Positions 47,770 to 58,199 of a stretch of 64,000 nucleotides of DNA are shown here, in pieces. Numbering within the stretch: position 1 is the first letter of the stretch; each line of letters starts with the position of its first letter. Both the position numbers and the translations under genes were made by a program. Source of the DNA: Gnetum montanum (Eukaryota; Streptophyta; Gnetopsida; Gnetales; Gnetaceae); NCBI GenBank assembly GCA_015680685.1, contig MNCI01026334.1:606561-670560 (forward strand), written 5' to 3'. Below the pieces are notes generated by a model. The model made no database searches. It saw only the letters and a list, made by a program, of their open reading frames with translations, and was not told the DNA's origin.

Positions 47770-47890
47770 TCTACCTCTGTCCCTCCCTCCCTGACGCTGC
47801 CCCTGTCTCTGGATCCTGCTCTTGCTGCAGTTATTAGCCTTCCAGTCGTCCCCTCCTCCTCCGCTAAACCCTTAGTTAGGGCTGGTTTCA
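47770..47890 (-). promoter_or_regulatory. RPL3 5' UTR and proximal promoter with a near telo-box
   Basis: Upstream of the ATG the minus strand is purine-rich. About 100 bp upstream (47,866-47,882) lies AAACCCTTAG next to TTAGGGC, close to but not exact telo-box words (AAACCCTAA), elements common in plant ribosomal protein promoters. Only this short stretch is reliable, because a poly-T tract and an N follow at once. Confidence 0.35.
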
Positions 47891-47894
47891 CGCC

Positions 47895-47896
<2 letters not shown>

Positions 47897-47928
<32 letters not shown>

Positions 47929-47943
47929 CAAATTTTCAGATGN
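47897..47943. other. 32-bp poly-T tract and single N upstream of RPL3
   Basis: T at 47,897-47,928, then an N at 47,943. Homopolymer plus N marks a likely contig join, so sequence beyond about 47,930 may not be the true RPL3 upstream region. Confidence 0.85.
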
Positions 47944-48421
47944 CACCCATTTTTTCATTTGTACCATGTTCAATGGCTATTTAAGCACCATGCAACAACC
48001 CACTTGATTTTTCATGTTTTGTAATGAGTTCCCTACGTAATCGAGTGATGAGCTTTAAGGCTTGGATTTTTAAACATCAAGGTTACGAGTTCAATTACTA
48101 CCCCCTTATGTGAACAAGAGGTGTTTGCCTAGTGGTAAGGGTGTTAGCTTATAGCCCAATAGATTCAAGGAGTGTCCGTAAACATAAGTCAAAATTTCTA
48201 TTTCAATTTAATATTTTCCACCACCAACATTGTAGTTAAGAAATCCAAGGAATCAAAAGGATCTAATTGTTGAGTCCATACTTAACTTCCATGAAACAAA
48301 TTTAATACCTATCCATTATATTTTTTTCATGGAAGTTAAATATTAAGTAAACAAAATAGCTAACTAATATTCGATGCAAAGAAACTTAGAATAATCATAA
48401 TTTTTTTATAACACAAATTGA

Positions 48422-49135
48422 TGATGAGTGCTAGTTGGAATGTAAAATTAACATGCAATAAACATAAGAAGCATAGGTGACAAGCAACAAGTAGACATAA
48501 ATCACAAGCATACACAAGTGACCTCATTATAATCTATGGACTAAACTAGTGTGGTATCTCAATAGTTAAACATGATCGTTGGTCATTATCTTCCCAAATC
48601 TACTCATGTGGCCATTAATGCATATGGTTAAGTATAACTAAGGCGTATGATGGATGATGTTGTAGGGCCATAACTAAAATATTATTAAAATATGAAAATT
48701 TAATCTAGATTAATCTTAATATAAAAAATAAATCTAATCTGGTCTATGTAATGAGTGTCTATTCCTAACTTGGTGTACACATCTTGAACTTTTACTAACA
48801 TTGTTGGATTACTAAACATTGCTCATCCCAACTTGGTGTACGCATCTTGAACTTTTACTAAAGTTGTTGGATTACTAAACATTAACATATTTAGGCTTAA
48901 AGTTGGTCATACTCATTGCATGTAATTAATGTGTAATAAAATGTAAATAACTAACTATGTGTATGGAAAAATAATCATTAAACTAAGTTGCATGGAAATA
49001 AAGTGCATTGGAATTGAATAATCTTGATTTTTATTGTCGATCATGCAATGTGTCTAAGTACGTAGCACTCAAATAAAGACTCCACTCAATTCTTTCACAC
49101 CATAGTAAGAGCACTTGCTAACAAAACTACAAAAC
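48422..49135 (-). mobile_element. LTR copy A3, lacking U3
   Basis: Left end TGATGAGTGCTAGTTGG is a diverged family-A terminus; the 'cttcccaaatctactcatgt' and 'tatggttaagtataac' blocks align with A2 and A4. Contains a 63-bp tandem duplication (units from 48,767 and 48,830). On the minus strand it begins near the 'gtagttttgtta' position equivalent to the RNA start region of A5, with no TATA box or U3, and directly abuts the decayed ORF to its right. Confidence 0.65.
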
Positions 49136-49149
49136 TTGTGACAAGTTGT

Positions 49150-50900
49150 GGTCAGTGTTGTTTGCCATTACTTCTAACACCAATGCATCAAAGATCATCA
49201 TTTCCTTAGCATTCTTAGCCTCTTTGTACTTCTATTGAAGTTGTTGAAAAGCTTCATCTCTTGTTAGTTTAGGCTAGAGAAGGCCAAGATCAAAGAGATG
49301 GCTCGTAATTCTGCAACCTTGACGACCAACCATTGATTGGTAATGGTGGCCTCCTTAAGTTATGCATTGGAAATTAGCAACTTGCTCCTTGTCTCTAAGA
49401 GCTATGAATGGTTTGTTGTTATATCATTTGGGAGATCAACGATCTTTAGAAGCAGTTTCCTAGCTCCCACTATTAATTATAGCACTCATTTGTCTGCTCC
49501 CTGCTCTTTCTCTTGCTGATGCATAGATATTTACCATGGTAGCAATGTATGGTATAGATGTAGTAGGGGCATTAAGGGCTTCCACAACTCTGTCCACCAC
49601 CACCTCTATCTTTATTTCCTAGCCCTTGTGTGGCATGACTAGGACTGTTGCCCCTTTTTAGCATGACAAAGAAAGCTACTAGATTCCCCAAAATTTCAAG
49701 AAATGCTTATCTTAAAATGAACATTGTGATTTCTTTGGCACTTAGATTGTGTTGGATAAGTGCTTGGTTTCTTTATGTGGAAAATAATAGCGTCGTCTCA
49801 TTATTCAGCCAACTAATGATCTTTGTGTCCTCGTTCAAGTGGCTCATGGCTAGATGGTAGACAAATGATTCTCCATCATCTTCAAGTCCTTCTTGTTATT
49901 GCAACTATTGCTCCTAAAGTTTTTTGAGGTACTCGGCAATTGCAAGCATTTCTAATGTTGTTTCTGGGGCTATAGGTGGTGGTGGTGGTGGCTACTCCTC
50001 TTCTTGAAGCTTAGCAATGACTTTTTCTTTTATCATCTCCTGCCATGATGCTGTAGGAGCATGGTGGACCATATCATTAAAATAGTGGGCTATTCCTCCC
50101 CTCTTTCATAATTTTTTGATCAAGCATAGGAAGGGGAATGTCTTCCTACCTTTTTCATTTTCCTTGAAATGCTTTTCTATTTCAAAGAAAATAAGCTAGG
50201 GTAGGTTGACTAGAAATTTTCCACTTAGAGCTACACATGCCCTAGTGGAGAAGGTTGTCACCTTGCTTGGCTTCATCATTGGATTAAGGTGATAGATTGC
50301 AATCTTGAAATAAGCTGTTTTCACTTTTTTCAAGGCACCATACAGCTTACTGTTGACTTCATAGCACCACTAGATCCATTATTTCTTTACATTAGGGTCT
50401 TCTTATGTTAAGATTTCTGCTAGCTTTACTGCAATGTTGAGAAAACTGAGGACTTCTGCAATGGCTTCAACTAAGTAGGAGATGGTGATGTTCTTGATTT
50501 TGATTGATGCATCTCCTTGTCGGTTGTTCCAAAAGAGGTAGGTTTTTTCCATGTACATTCCCCACTGTTGGAGAGAATGTGCCATAGAGGAGACCCCTAC
50601 AATTGTGTCTTGATCTCTTCTTATGCTAATTCCAAGAATGATCCAAAGCTTAACTTTTACAAGATAGAGCTTTGGACCTTCTTGGTTTGGATCCTCTCCA
50701 AGTAGGCTTTAATAAGTATGACATCTAACTTAGGTCTTAGTCTTAGGACCTCATCTTGCTTGGATTGGCCCACTTCAACAATAGGAATCTGCTTGATAAA
50801 TTCCATCTCAGGCTCCTCCCTAAGAGGCCCAATAGCATGCATAGCCTCATCTGCTTGCTTCTGGGATTATTTTTCCTATAGTTATTGTTAGGCCCTTCCT
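49150..50900 (-). pseudogene. Second copy of the Athila-like extra ORF, C-terminally truncated
   Basis: Minus-strand homologue of 1-2,614. Conserved pieces include MEKTYLFWNNRQGDASIKIK, SYLVEAIAEVLSFLNIAVKL, QWCYEVNSKLYGALKKVKTA, KVTTFSTRACVALSGKFLVN and EIEKHFKENEKGRKTFPF, followed by the beginning of the coiled-coil part. Similarity to the first copy ends near the equivalent of position 1,600, so about 1 kb of the C-terminal coding region is deleted and the rest joins LTR A3. Many stops. 50,900-51,931 holds nothing I recognise apart from a short duplication of 'atggggatg.....tcaact' near 51,425-51,475. Confidence 0.65.
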
Positions 50901-51931
50901 TCTTGAGGTCACTTCTCCCTATGCTACGATGGTCCTCCTACTTGTGGTCCTATCTTGGATGCCATCTATGATCATAAACATAACCCATGATTAGCTCTTA
51001 GGCATAACCTTTGTTTCTTTTGCATACCTTCCTTTGTTAAATCAAGTTATGTTGATTTCTTAGATGTTAAGATTTAATTATTAATTCCTTGTTTTATGAT
51101 TGTAGGCTCATGATATTATTTTATTATTATTTATTCTATTTAATGGAGGATGTTTATTAACTCTTTATGATTATTATTTTAATATAAATTTCAAAAAAAA
51201 ATTTGTGAAAAACTTAAGATTTGTGGGCCCCATGATAATAAGCATACATCTGATAGCTTAGGGATTAAAGAATGGGTGAATTCAGGTAAGTATTTGGTGA
51301 GTTAGAGCTTTTTGAAGGATCTTTGGCTCTGAAAAATGGCAAAAACTTCTCTAACATTGTGAAGAAATGGTGAGAATGAGCTAAGTGTCATGTGTATTTA
51401 TAGGATTTTTACCTTGCATCAATGGGGATGCGTCAACTTATCCCACTACATCTATGGGGATGTATCAACTCAACTAGTCTTAACCATATTTTTCACTTAG
51501 AATATAGAGGAATTTCAGGTGAGTTTGGGGACAAAACAAGAGCCAAATGAAAGCCAAAAAGATATAGAATGATGGAAACAACATGAAAAAGGACATGTTT
51601 GAAAAATTGAAAGTAATTAGAGTGTATTGGATGATTTTTTGAAGGATGTTCTGTCAAATAAAGGAAAACTAGATTTTGGAAGACTATCGAGATGATTAAT
51701 TATGTAAGTAGTCCATTGTTAGGGGTTTTAACTTAAGGTAAACCAAAGGATATGTAGGTGGATCCTCCCCAAAGCAAGGTATGCCTATTATTCCCTTGCA
51801 TACCTTCATCACAAGGAGTCCTTGGGTACCAAGGATAATAAATGGTTTTTGTAAGTTAAATTTCATACCCATTTAAGAAATTATCCTAGGGTTATGTTAT
51901 CTAGAAAACAAAACTTATTAATTTGCCAAGT

Positions 51932-52610
51932 AATGAGTGGCGAGGTACCCCTACACTCAACCATACGAATACGAGCGTTTCACGCATGATCCAATCGAAC
52001 TCCAAGGACTAAGTGCTTACGTGCCTTAATGGAACACTCAAGGTTAATCAATCGTTGTCTTCCCAAACTTACTTGTATTTTCACAGTTGTATGGTTAAGT
52101 AAGCTTAAGGTATATGGTTTTTATAGCTTTTATATTTTTTTATGTCTTATGCTAATAAAGGAGAGGGAGAGAAAACTAAGTGGCTAACTTACATTAACTA
52201 TTCATTAACTAGTTTCTAAATGTTCCTAACACCAGTATCCATTCCCACTTGCCATACACATCCTAAACCAGTGAAACATTGCTAGGATTACCAAACGCTA
52301 ATCGTTACTGGGTTACCAAGTGCTACACGCATGCTCGAAGCGGTCGTACTAAGTGTATTTAACTAAGGGGGTTGAAGGTTGAGAGAGATATTAATTAACT
52401 AGGAAAGCATTAAATAATAATTAATTACTAATTAGATTAATCTATATGCTATAAGGTTTATCATAAAGTTCGTCTTTATTGCCGTACACAAAATTGTGCT
52501 TAGGTACAAATTGTTCGAATAAAGATCTATTCACTCTATGACTCCTACTACGGTCACACAAAAATAATTCTAACTCTAGAATGACTAAACTGCAAGAATT
52601 TGGCTAAGGA
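51932..52610 (-). mobile_element. LTR copy A4, lacking U3
   Basis: Left end taATGAGTGGCGAGGTACCC; very similar to A2 over about 540 bp and extends beyond it ('cgtctttattgccgtacac'). On the minus strand it begins near 'caaattcttgcagttt', equivalent to the region just downstream of the TATA box in A5. Directly to the right is an integrase coding region, so U3, the polypurine tract and the end of integrase are deleted. Confidence 0.8.
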
Positions 52611-52619
52611 TCTAAGTCT

Positions 52620-55600
52620 AAATGCCTTGGAACAAAGAGTGCTACCTCTTATTTATCAGAATTCTTGTGATCTTCCTATTAGTGACCTCTACTTGACCAT
52701 TGGCTTGGGGGTGATAGCATGCTGTAAGTTTATGTTGCACCCTTAAGCATTGCATTAACTTATGAAAAATAAAATTCATGAAATGTATGTCATTATCTAA
52801 AATTAGTACTCTAGATACACCAAACCTATTTACCACCTGCTATTGAAAAAATTGATCTACAGTGGGAGATGTATAGTTAGATACAACTGTAACTTTAGTC
52901 CATTTAGTATAGTAGTCAACTACAACTACTATGTAGGCCTTCCCATTGGACATGGGAGTGATGGATCCCATGAAGTCAACTCCCTAAAGGTCAAAAGGCT
53001 TTAGTAATTAAATCCACTGTTGGGACCTATCCATTCATGCAGTTATTTCTCCATCTCATTGACATCGCTATCATGAATGGGAGAAATGATGAGCATTTCT
53101 GAAGATCATTGGCCAAAAGTATCATACCATGAGGATCTTTGTAGTCATCCTTCTTCTTGCATAGTGGCCCATACAAGGATCCTCATGAGCATCATGGAGG
53201 ATTCTCAACTAATCTGCATCAAGTACACACCATTACACTAGGCCATCAGCACAAAGCTTATAAAGGTTACCTTGGATCTCTATGTAATGTTTGACCTAGT
53301 GAATAAAATGTTGTTTCTTCCTATAATCCCATTTCGTTAGAGGCTCCTATATGAGTAGATAAGAGAGAAATTTATTGTACCTATTTATAACCTTAGGTGC
53401 TTGATCTTCGATGGACTTAACAAAGAGAAGTTCACCTAAAAATTCATCAAATAACAATACTTCTTTCTCATTGTTATCCCATCATAACCAAGACAAATGA
53501 TCTACAACTACATTCTCAGTGTTCTTTTTGGCCACCTTGGTAAGATCAAATTCCTATAAAATTACCAACCACCATATGACATGGGAGCTAATGGCTGGTT
53601 TATTCATTATGAAGATTACACTATGGTCAATGTGCACAAAGACTAGGTATCCTGAATTTTTTTAAGTCATACATTATTGCCATGNCAAAAGCATTGTAGA
53701 TGCATAACTTAACTACAACACTAGTGAAAAAGAACTCATGGCAATAATGTATGACTTAAAAAAATTCAGAATACCTAGTCTTTGTGCACATTGACCATAG
53801 TGTAATCTTCATAATGAATAAACCAGCCATTAGCTCCCATGTCATATGGTGGTTGGTAATTTTATAGGAATTTGATCTTACCAAGGTGGCCAAAAAGAAC
53901 ACTGAGAATGTAGNATGCTTGTTCACCTTTCTTAGTCCATTCAAAGATTGCATCTTTCTTTGTGAGCTCTACCAACAGTTTGATGATTTTAGAGAAATTT
54001 TCTATGAAACACATATAGTAATCAGTATGGCCAAGGAATGACCTCACATCTTTTACAATTTGAGGTTACTAAGTTATTATTTGAATGACCCTTACTTTTT
54101 TAGGGTCCAACTCAATAGCCTTTTCTAAAATCTAGTGCCCCAAGACAATGCTATCTTAGATCATCAAGTGGTTCTTTTGCTAGTTGAGCCACAAGTTCAT
54201 TTCTAGACATCATTTCAAGACCTCCTTCAGACAATCTGATGCTTACTTAAAATTGGTACCATAGGTGAAGAAGTCATCCATTGAGACTTCTACACCACTA
54301 CTAATTTTCTACTAAAAGATGCTTAGTACTAGGCATTGTTACAAGAGCATTACAAAGGCCAAAAAGCATGTTTTTTTATGCAAAATTCCCCTAAGAACTT
54401 ATGAAAATTATCTTGGCCTAGTCTTCTTGTGCAATTTGAATTTGGTTATAGCCATTATAACCATCTAGAAAACTGTAGTAATTATGTTCTGCAATTGTAT
54501 CCTGTACCTAGTCCACAAATGACAATGGAAAATGATCTTTAAATATAGCCATGTTCAACAACCTAAAGTTTATATAGACCCTTCATTTTCTTCCTTTTCT
54601 TGACATGATAAAAGTGGACTTACCCATTCATTATTTGTCATAGGATAGATGAATCCTACCTTAAGAAATTGTTCAACTTCATATTTAACAACTTGCTTAA
54701 GCTTTGGATTCAGTCTCCTTTGCGGCTATCTCCTTGGCTTAATAGTGGAGTTTGTATAGATCTAGTGCTTGTATATATATAGATCTATTCCATTTAACTC
54801 ATGGTATAACCAAGATAAAGTTGTTGACCATTCATTTACAACTTTTAGCAGCTTTCCTTTTTGTTCTTTAGTAAGATGGACATTAATAATTACTATCTTA
54901 TCATTATCAAGAAGAACATACTTCAAAGTTGCTGGTAAAGTCTTGAATTCAAGGGACTTCTATTTAAAATGATCAAGGATTTCCAACTCTCCCCAATTCA
55001 TTTTTGCTTCTTCATGGAAGATTTGGTTATGAATTTGCTCAATTTCATCCATTTTATCAATATAAGAACTTATGAGAAGCTCTATTGGTTCCATGCATAT
55101 TATTGAATCAGAGCTATCATTTGCTATCAGCCACTAGGTACTTTCCTATTTTGGGGTTGTTGCATACAAGTGCCTTACAATATTTGATGTTTCGGCATGC
55201 TTATTGCATGCTATGATGAATGTACTTGTCATGACCCATATTTTCTACACACAATGGCACCCTATATTATTGTATGCAATGTATGGAATCTGTTTCTTCT
55301 TTATCTTTTCAAAATCATTTTCCTTAGAGATTTCCAAGGAAAGGTTTTTGATTCAGAACTTGGCATGGATTATGCTAAGCTAAGCTCTTCCTATGATAAT
55401 AAGGAAGTTTCCCTTATAGTTATTCTCATGGATTATTAGGAAATTCACTAGATATGACCAACCATAAATAGTGGTCACTATATCCTCCACCAAATCCAAA
55501 GGAATAGTGATGGATTGATCTGCAAACTCTAATATGGTATTGCATTTCGTAAGTGGAGGAAGGTTTGAAGTCTTATATATCTCTTGAGAAATTAAGTTCA

Positions 55601-55640
55601 CCTTAGAACTTGAGTCTAGTAAAGCTTTGCATGGATCATT
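52620..55640 (-). pseudogene. Athila-like pol relic: protease, RT, RNase H, integrase
   Basis: Read right to left. Protease: ILEFADQSITIPLDLVEDIV (about 55,540). RT: VEVSMDDFFTYG with the MDD active site (about 54,285), then IVLGH and DVRSFLGHTDYYMCFIENFS (about 54,040). RNase H: NYNTSEKELMAIMYDLKKF and EFDLTKVAKKNTENVV. Integrase core: VDFMGSITPMSNGKAYIVVV, VLILDNDIHFMNF and ACYHPQANGQVEVTNRK (52,640-52,990). The MDDF and SFLGH context is typical of the Athila lineage. Numerous stops. The RNase H part is duplicated in inverted orientation between two single Ns, an assembly fault rather than biology. Confidence 0.75.
53508..53913. repeat. 177-bp inverted repeat bounded by single Ns
   Basis: 53,508-53,684 is the reverse complement of 53,737-53,913 with about one mismatch. 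Ns sit exactly at 53,685 and 53,914. The right arm and the 51 bp before it encode RNase H on the plus strand, opposite to everything around. Confidence 0.92.
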
Positions 55641-55899
55641 TCCTGCAATCTATAAATAAATTAAGGGACTTTTAGAATTAGACCATTTCCTGGGAAGGTT
55701 TCCTACCTTGATCCAATCTATGATTGCATGAGTCAACATGACATTATGAACATTATAGGACTTTTGATTTGAAGGCTATTGAATGATGACTTCAAAGGCA
55801 ATTAATGTAGGGTTAGTAGCTACAAATGTTTATCAGGGTTTAGGTGGATAATTGGGTTTGAAGAAAGCCACTTTTCGAGGCTTATGCTCAAAATCACTT

Positions 55900-58190
55900 G
55901 GAGTGTCATCTGACTATAAGTTCACTATCCTTATTGCATTTCATTATTAAGGTTGTAGTGCAATTTCCCCTTGCATATGTGGTGTAGTTGGCAAGGGAGT
56001 AGCATTAGAAGGTGTAGGGTGAGCTAGTGGATGAGGAGGATAAGTGAAGGGAGATTTGGTTCATGGAGCAAATGTTCTATGATATTTTAGGGGATAGTAG
56101 TGATGGGAGAAGGGAGTGTGGGTTGCAGAGCCATGAGGAGATACAGGTTATTGGACATAATATCCATATGGATCTAGCTATTGTTAAGGATATTGTTGTC
56201 ATGGTGGTGGCATCCCCCACGATTGTGGATTTTTCCATTATTGATAATGTTCCCGAGGTTGAGGTGGTGCTCCACTTGGATAATACTATGATGAGTGGAA
56301 CTATTGCTGATAATTACCTTATGGATAAGACAATCTCATGGGTGGTTGCTTTTTTGTCAATTTTTGATTTAAAGCATATACCCTAGATTTTTGTAGACAT
56401 GATAATACAAGAAAACATCCTTTAGGATGTTCATATTAACAAATGTTACATCGTTCATCATCTATTTTTGAATTTGCAACCTCATCAACCACTGCAACCT
56501 TACCTTTCTATTCATAGTAGTCCTTGCATATATCTTTTCTTCTTTTTCTATCCCGATCTCTATCCCTCTACTTCATTTTCTTTTCCAAAGAGTCCCATAT
56601 TTTATCTACCTTAGCCAATATTTCTATGATAGATTTTTTAATGAGCAAGGTTTTTCTTTGTACCACTTCATCTAGTGGTACTTCCTCCTTAGAATCATAA
56701 AAACACATCTCCCTTTTGCAAATGAAAAATTTCTATTGTACTTCTCTATACTTTCCCATTTTGTAGCTCTCGTTCTTCCCTTTCCACTTCATCAATAAGC
56801 CTTTGGATTCAATGGGCCCTCATTTTTGACAATCTTCCTTGGGCATAAATCCTAAGAATTTTTCTAGTTTTGTTTCTAAGCCCATCTATCACATGGTGAA
56901 GCTATTCCCTTTGAGAAAATCCATGGCCTGGACATCCATGTATCCATGTAAGAGAGGGTAATGCCTACTCAAGGCTGTATCCAAGGATTCATGATTGCCT
57001 TATTTCCATCCTTGGATTTTTTTCTCAAGTTGGACACCCTAGAGTATGTCTACGACTTATCATTAAACACCTCTAACACTATACTTCATTTGTGAATGGA
57101 TTCTCACTCGAAGGACTGGTACTAGCTTTTAGCTTCTTTGATGAAATTTATGGGAAACAATTTGAGTTCTTGCCACTCATTTTCAATGTTCTACAAGGCA
57201 CATACATCATGAAAGGATTGTATGTAATTTTTCATATCAGCATTGTACCCTCCTTCAAACTTAGGAATATTGTTCATATCAGGCCATTTGATTCAGCTAT
57301 CCCTCTAATACCTATGGGAATTTAAACTACTTATAAAATATTAATCATACTCCTTGTAGCAAGTAATGGTTCATCATAGTCATTACATTCATGGTAGTCC
57401 CTATCATGACCATGTCCCCTATGATGTGATGTGTTATACCTTCATTCCCAATGATACTTCTCTTTCTCTTATAGTTAACTATGCTCTCTTTTTCAATCAC
57501 TCTAATGGGATTTTTGATCATTTCCATATCTATCCTAATTATTTCTTCTTTGGTCTTGGCCATGATCCCTCTTGTTAGAGTTTGATGATGAGGAAGATGG
57601 TGAAAGTGGAGGGCTAGGAGAGTGGTGCCTGCTAGTCCTTCTTCTATGGTCCTTTGATTGTTCATTTTTCTTTTTCTTTTCTTTGTCTTTTAAGGAGTAG
57701 TTTGGAGACCTTTGTCTTAAGATTCTCTTGGTTCTAGACCTTATTCTTTCCTCACCCTAGTATTCCACCAAGGTCAATTATAACCATGGGTGAAGTATGT
57801 CTTCCTCACCAAAAAGAGGAGGATATTGATGTTGAGATTGCTCTTTTAGAAATTTAGGATCCTTCTTTTGTGGTTGTAGAAACAATGATATTAGGATCTT
57901 TTTATCCTTGGAGGCTTCATAGCATACCTCCATGCATTGATCTTTTCTAAGCTAGATGTTTGTTGGCTGATAATCCCTGATGATATCGTCTTTTACCTCA
58001 TAATTTAAGCCTAATGAATCAATTCCCATGGTAAAGATCTTATGGAGTTGTGATGGTTCTTAGGAATCAACTTGGAAAATTGAGTACTATATGTGATTAC
58101 TTCATCTTGAGATCTTTTAGTAGGAAGATTCTTAAGGGGGAGAGGATGCAACAATCCATATTTTTGAATAACATTATTAGTGTCTTTCTC
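55900..58190 (-). pseudogene. Athila-like gag relic
   Basis: Homologous to the plus-strand gag at 61,837-63,860. The N-terminal part reads EQSQHQYPPLFGEEDILHPW, then a basic and serine-rich stretch (DHRRRTSRHHSPSPP, then a serine run, about 57,600), and the C-terminal part is rich in H, P, Q and Y (about 56,150-55,950). The central region is too decayed for a clean read. No family-A LTR is found on its right, so the 5' LTR of this element is missing or lies beyond a later rearrangement. Confidence 0.55.
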
Positions 58191-58199
58191 CTTGTGCTT

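Noticed and set aside
47545-48024. 159-codon frame across RPL3 exon 1, the poly-T tract and the N
   Set aside because: Antisense of exon 1 followed by a homopolymer reading; crosses a probable contig join.
53508-53913. Biological foldback or hairpin element
   Set aside because: The arms are bounded by single Ns and encode RNase H of the host element; a scaffolding fault explains it better.
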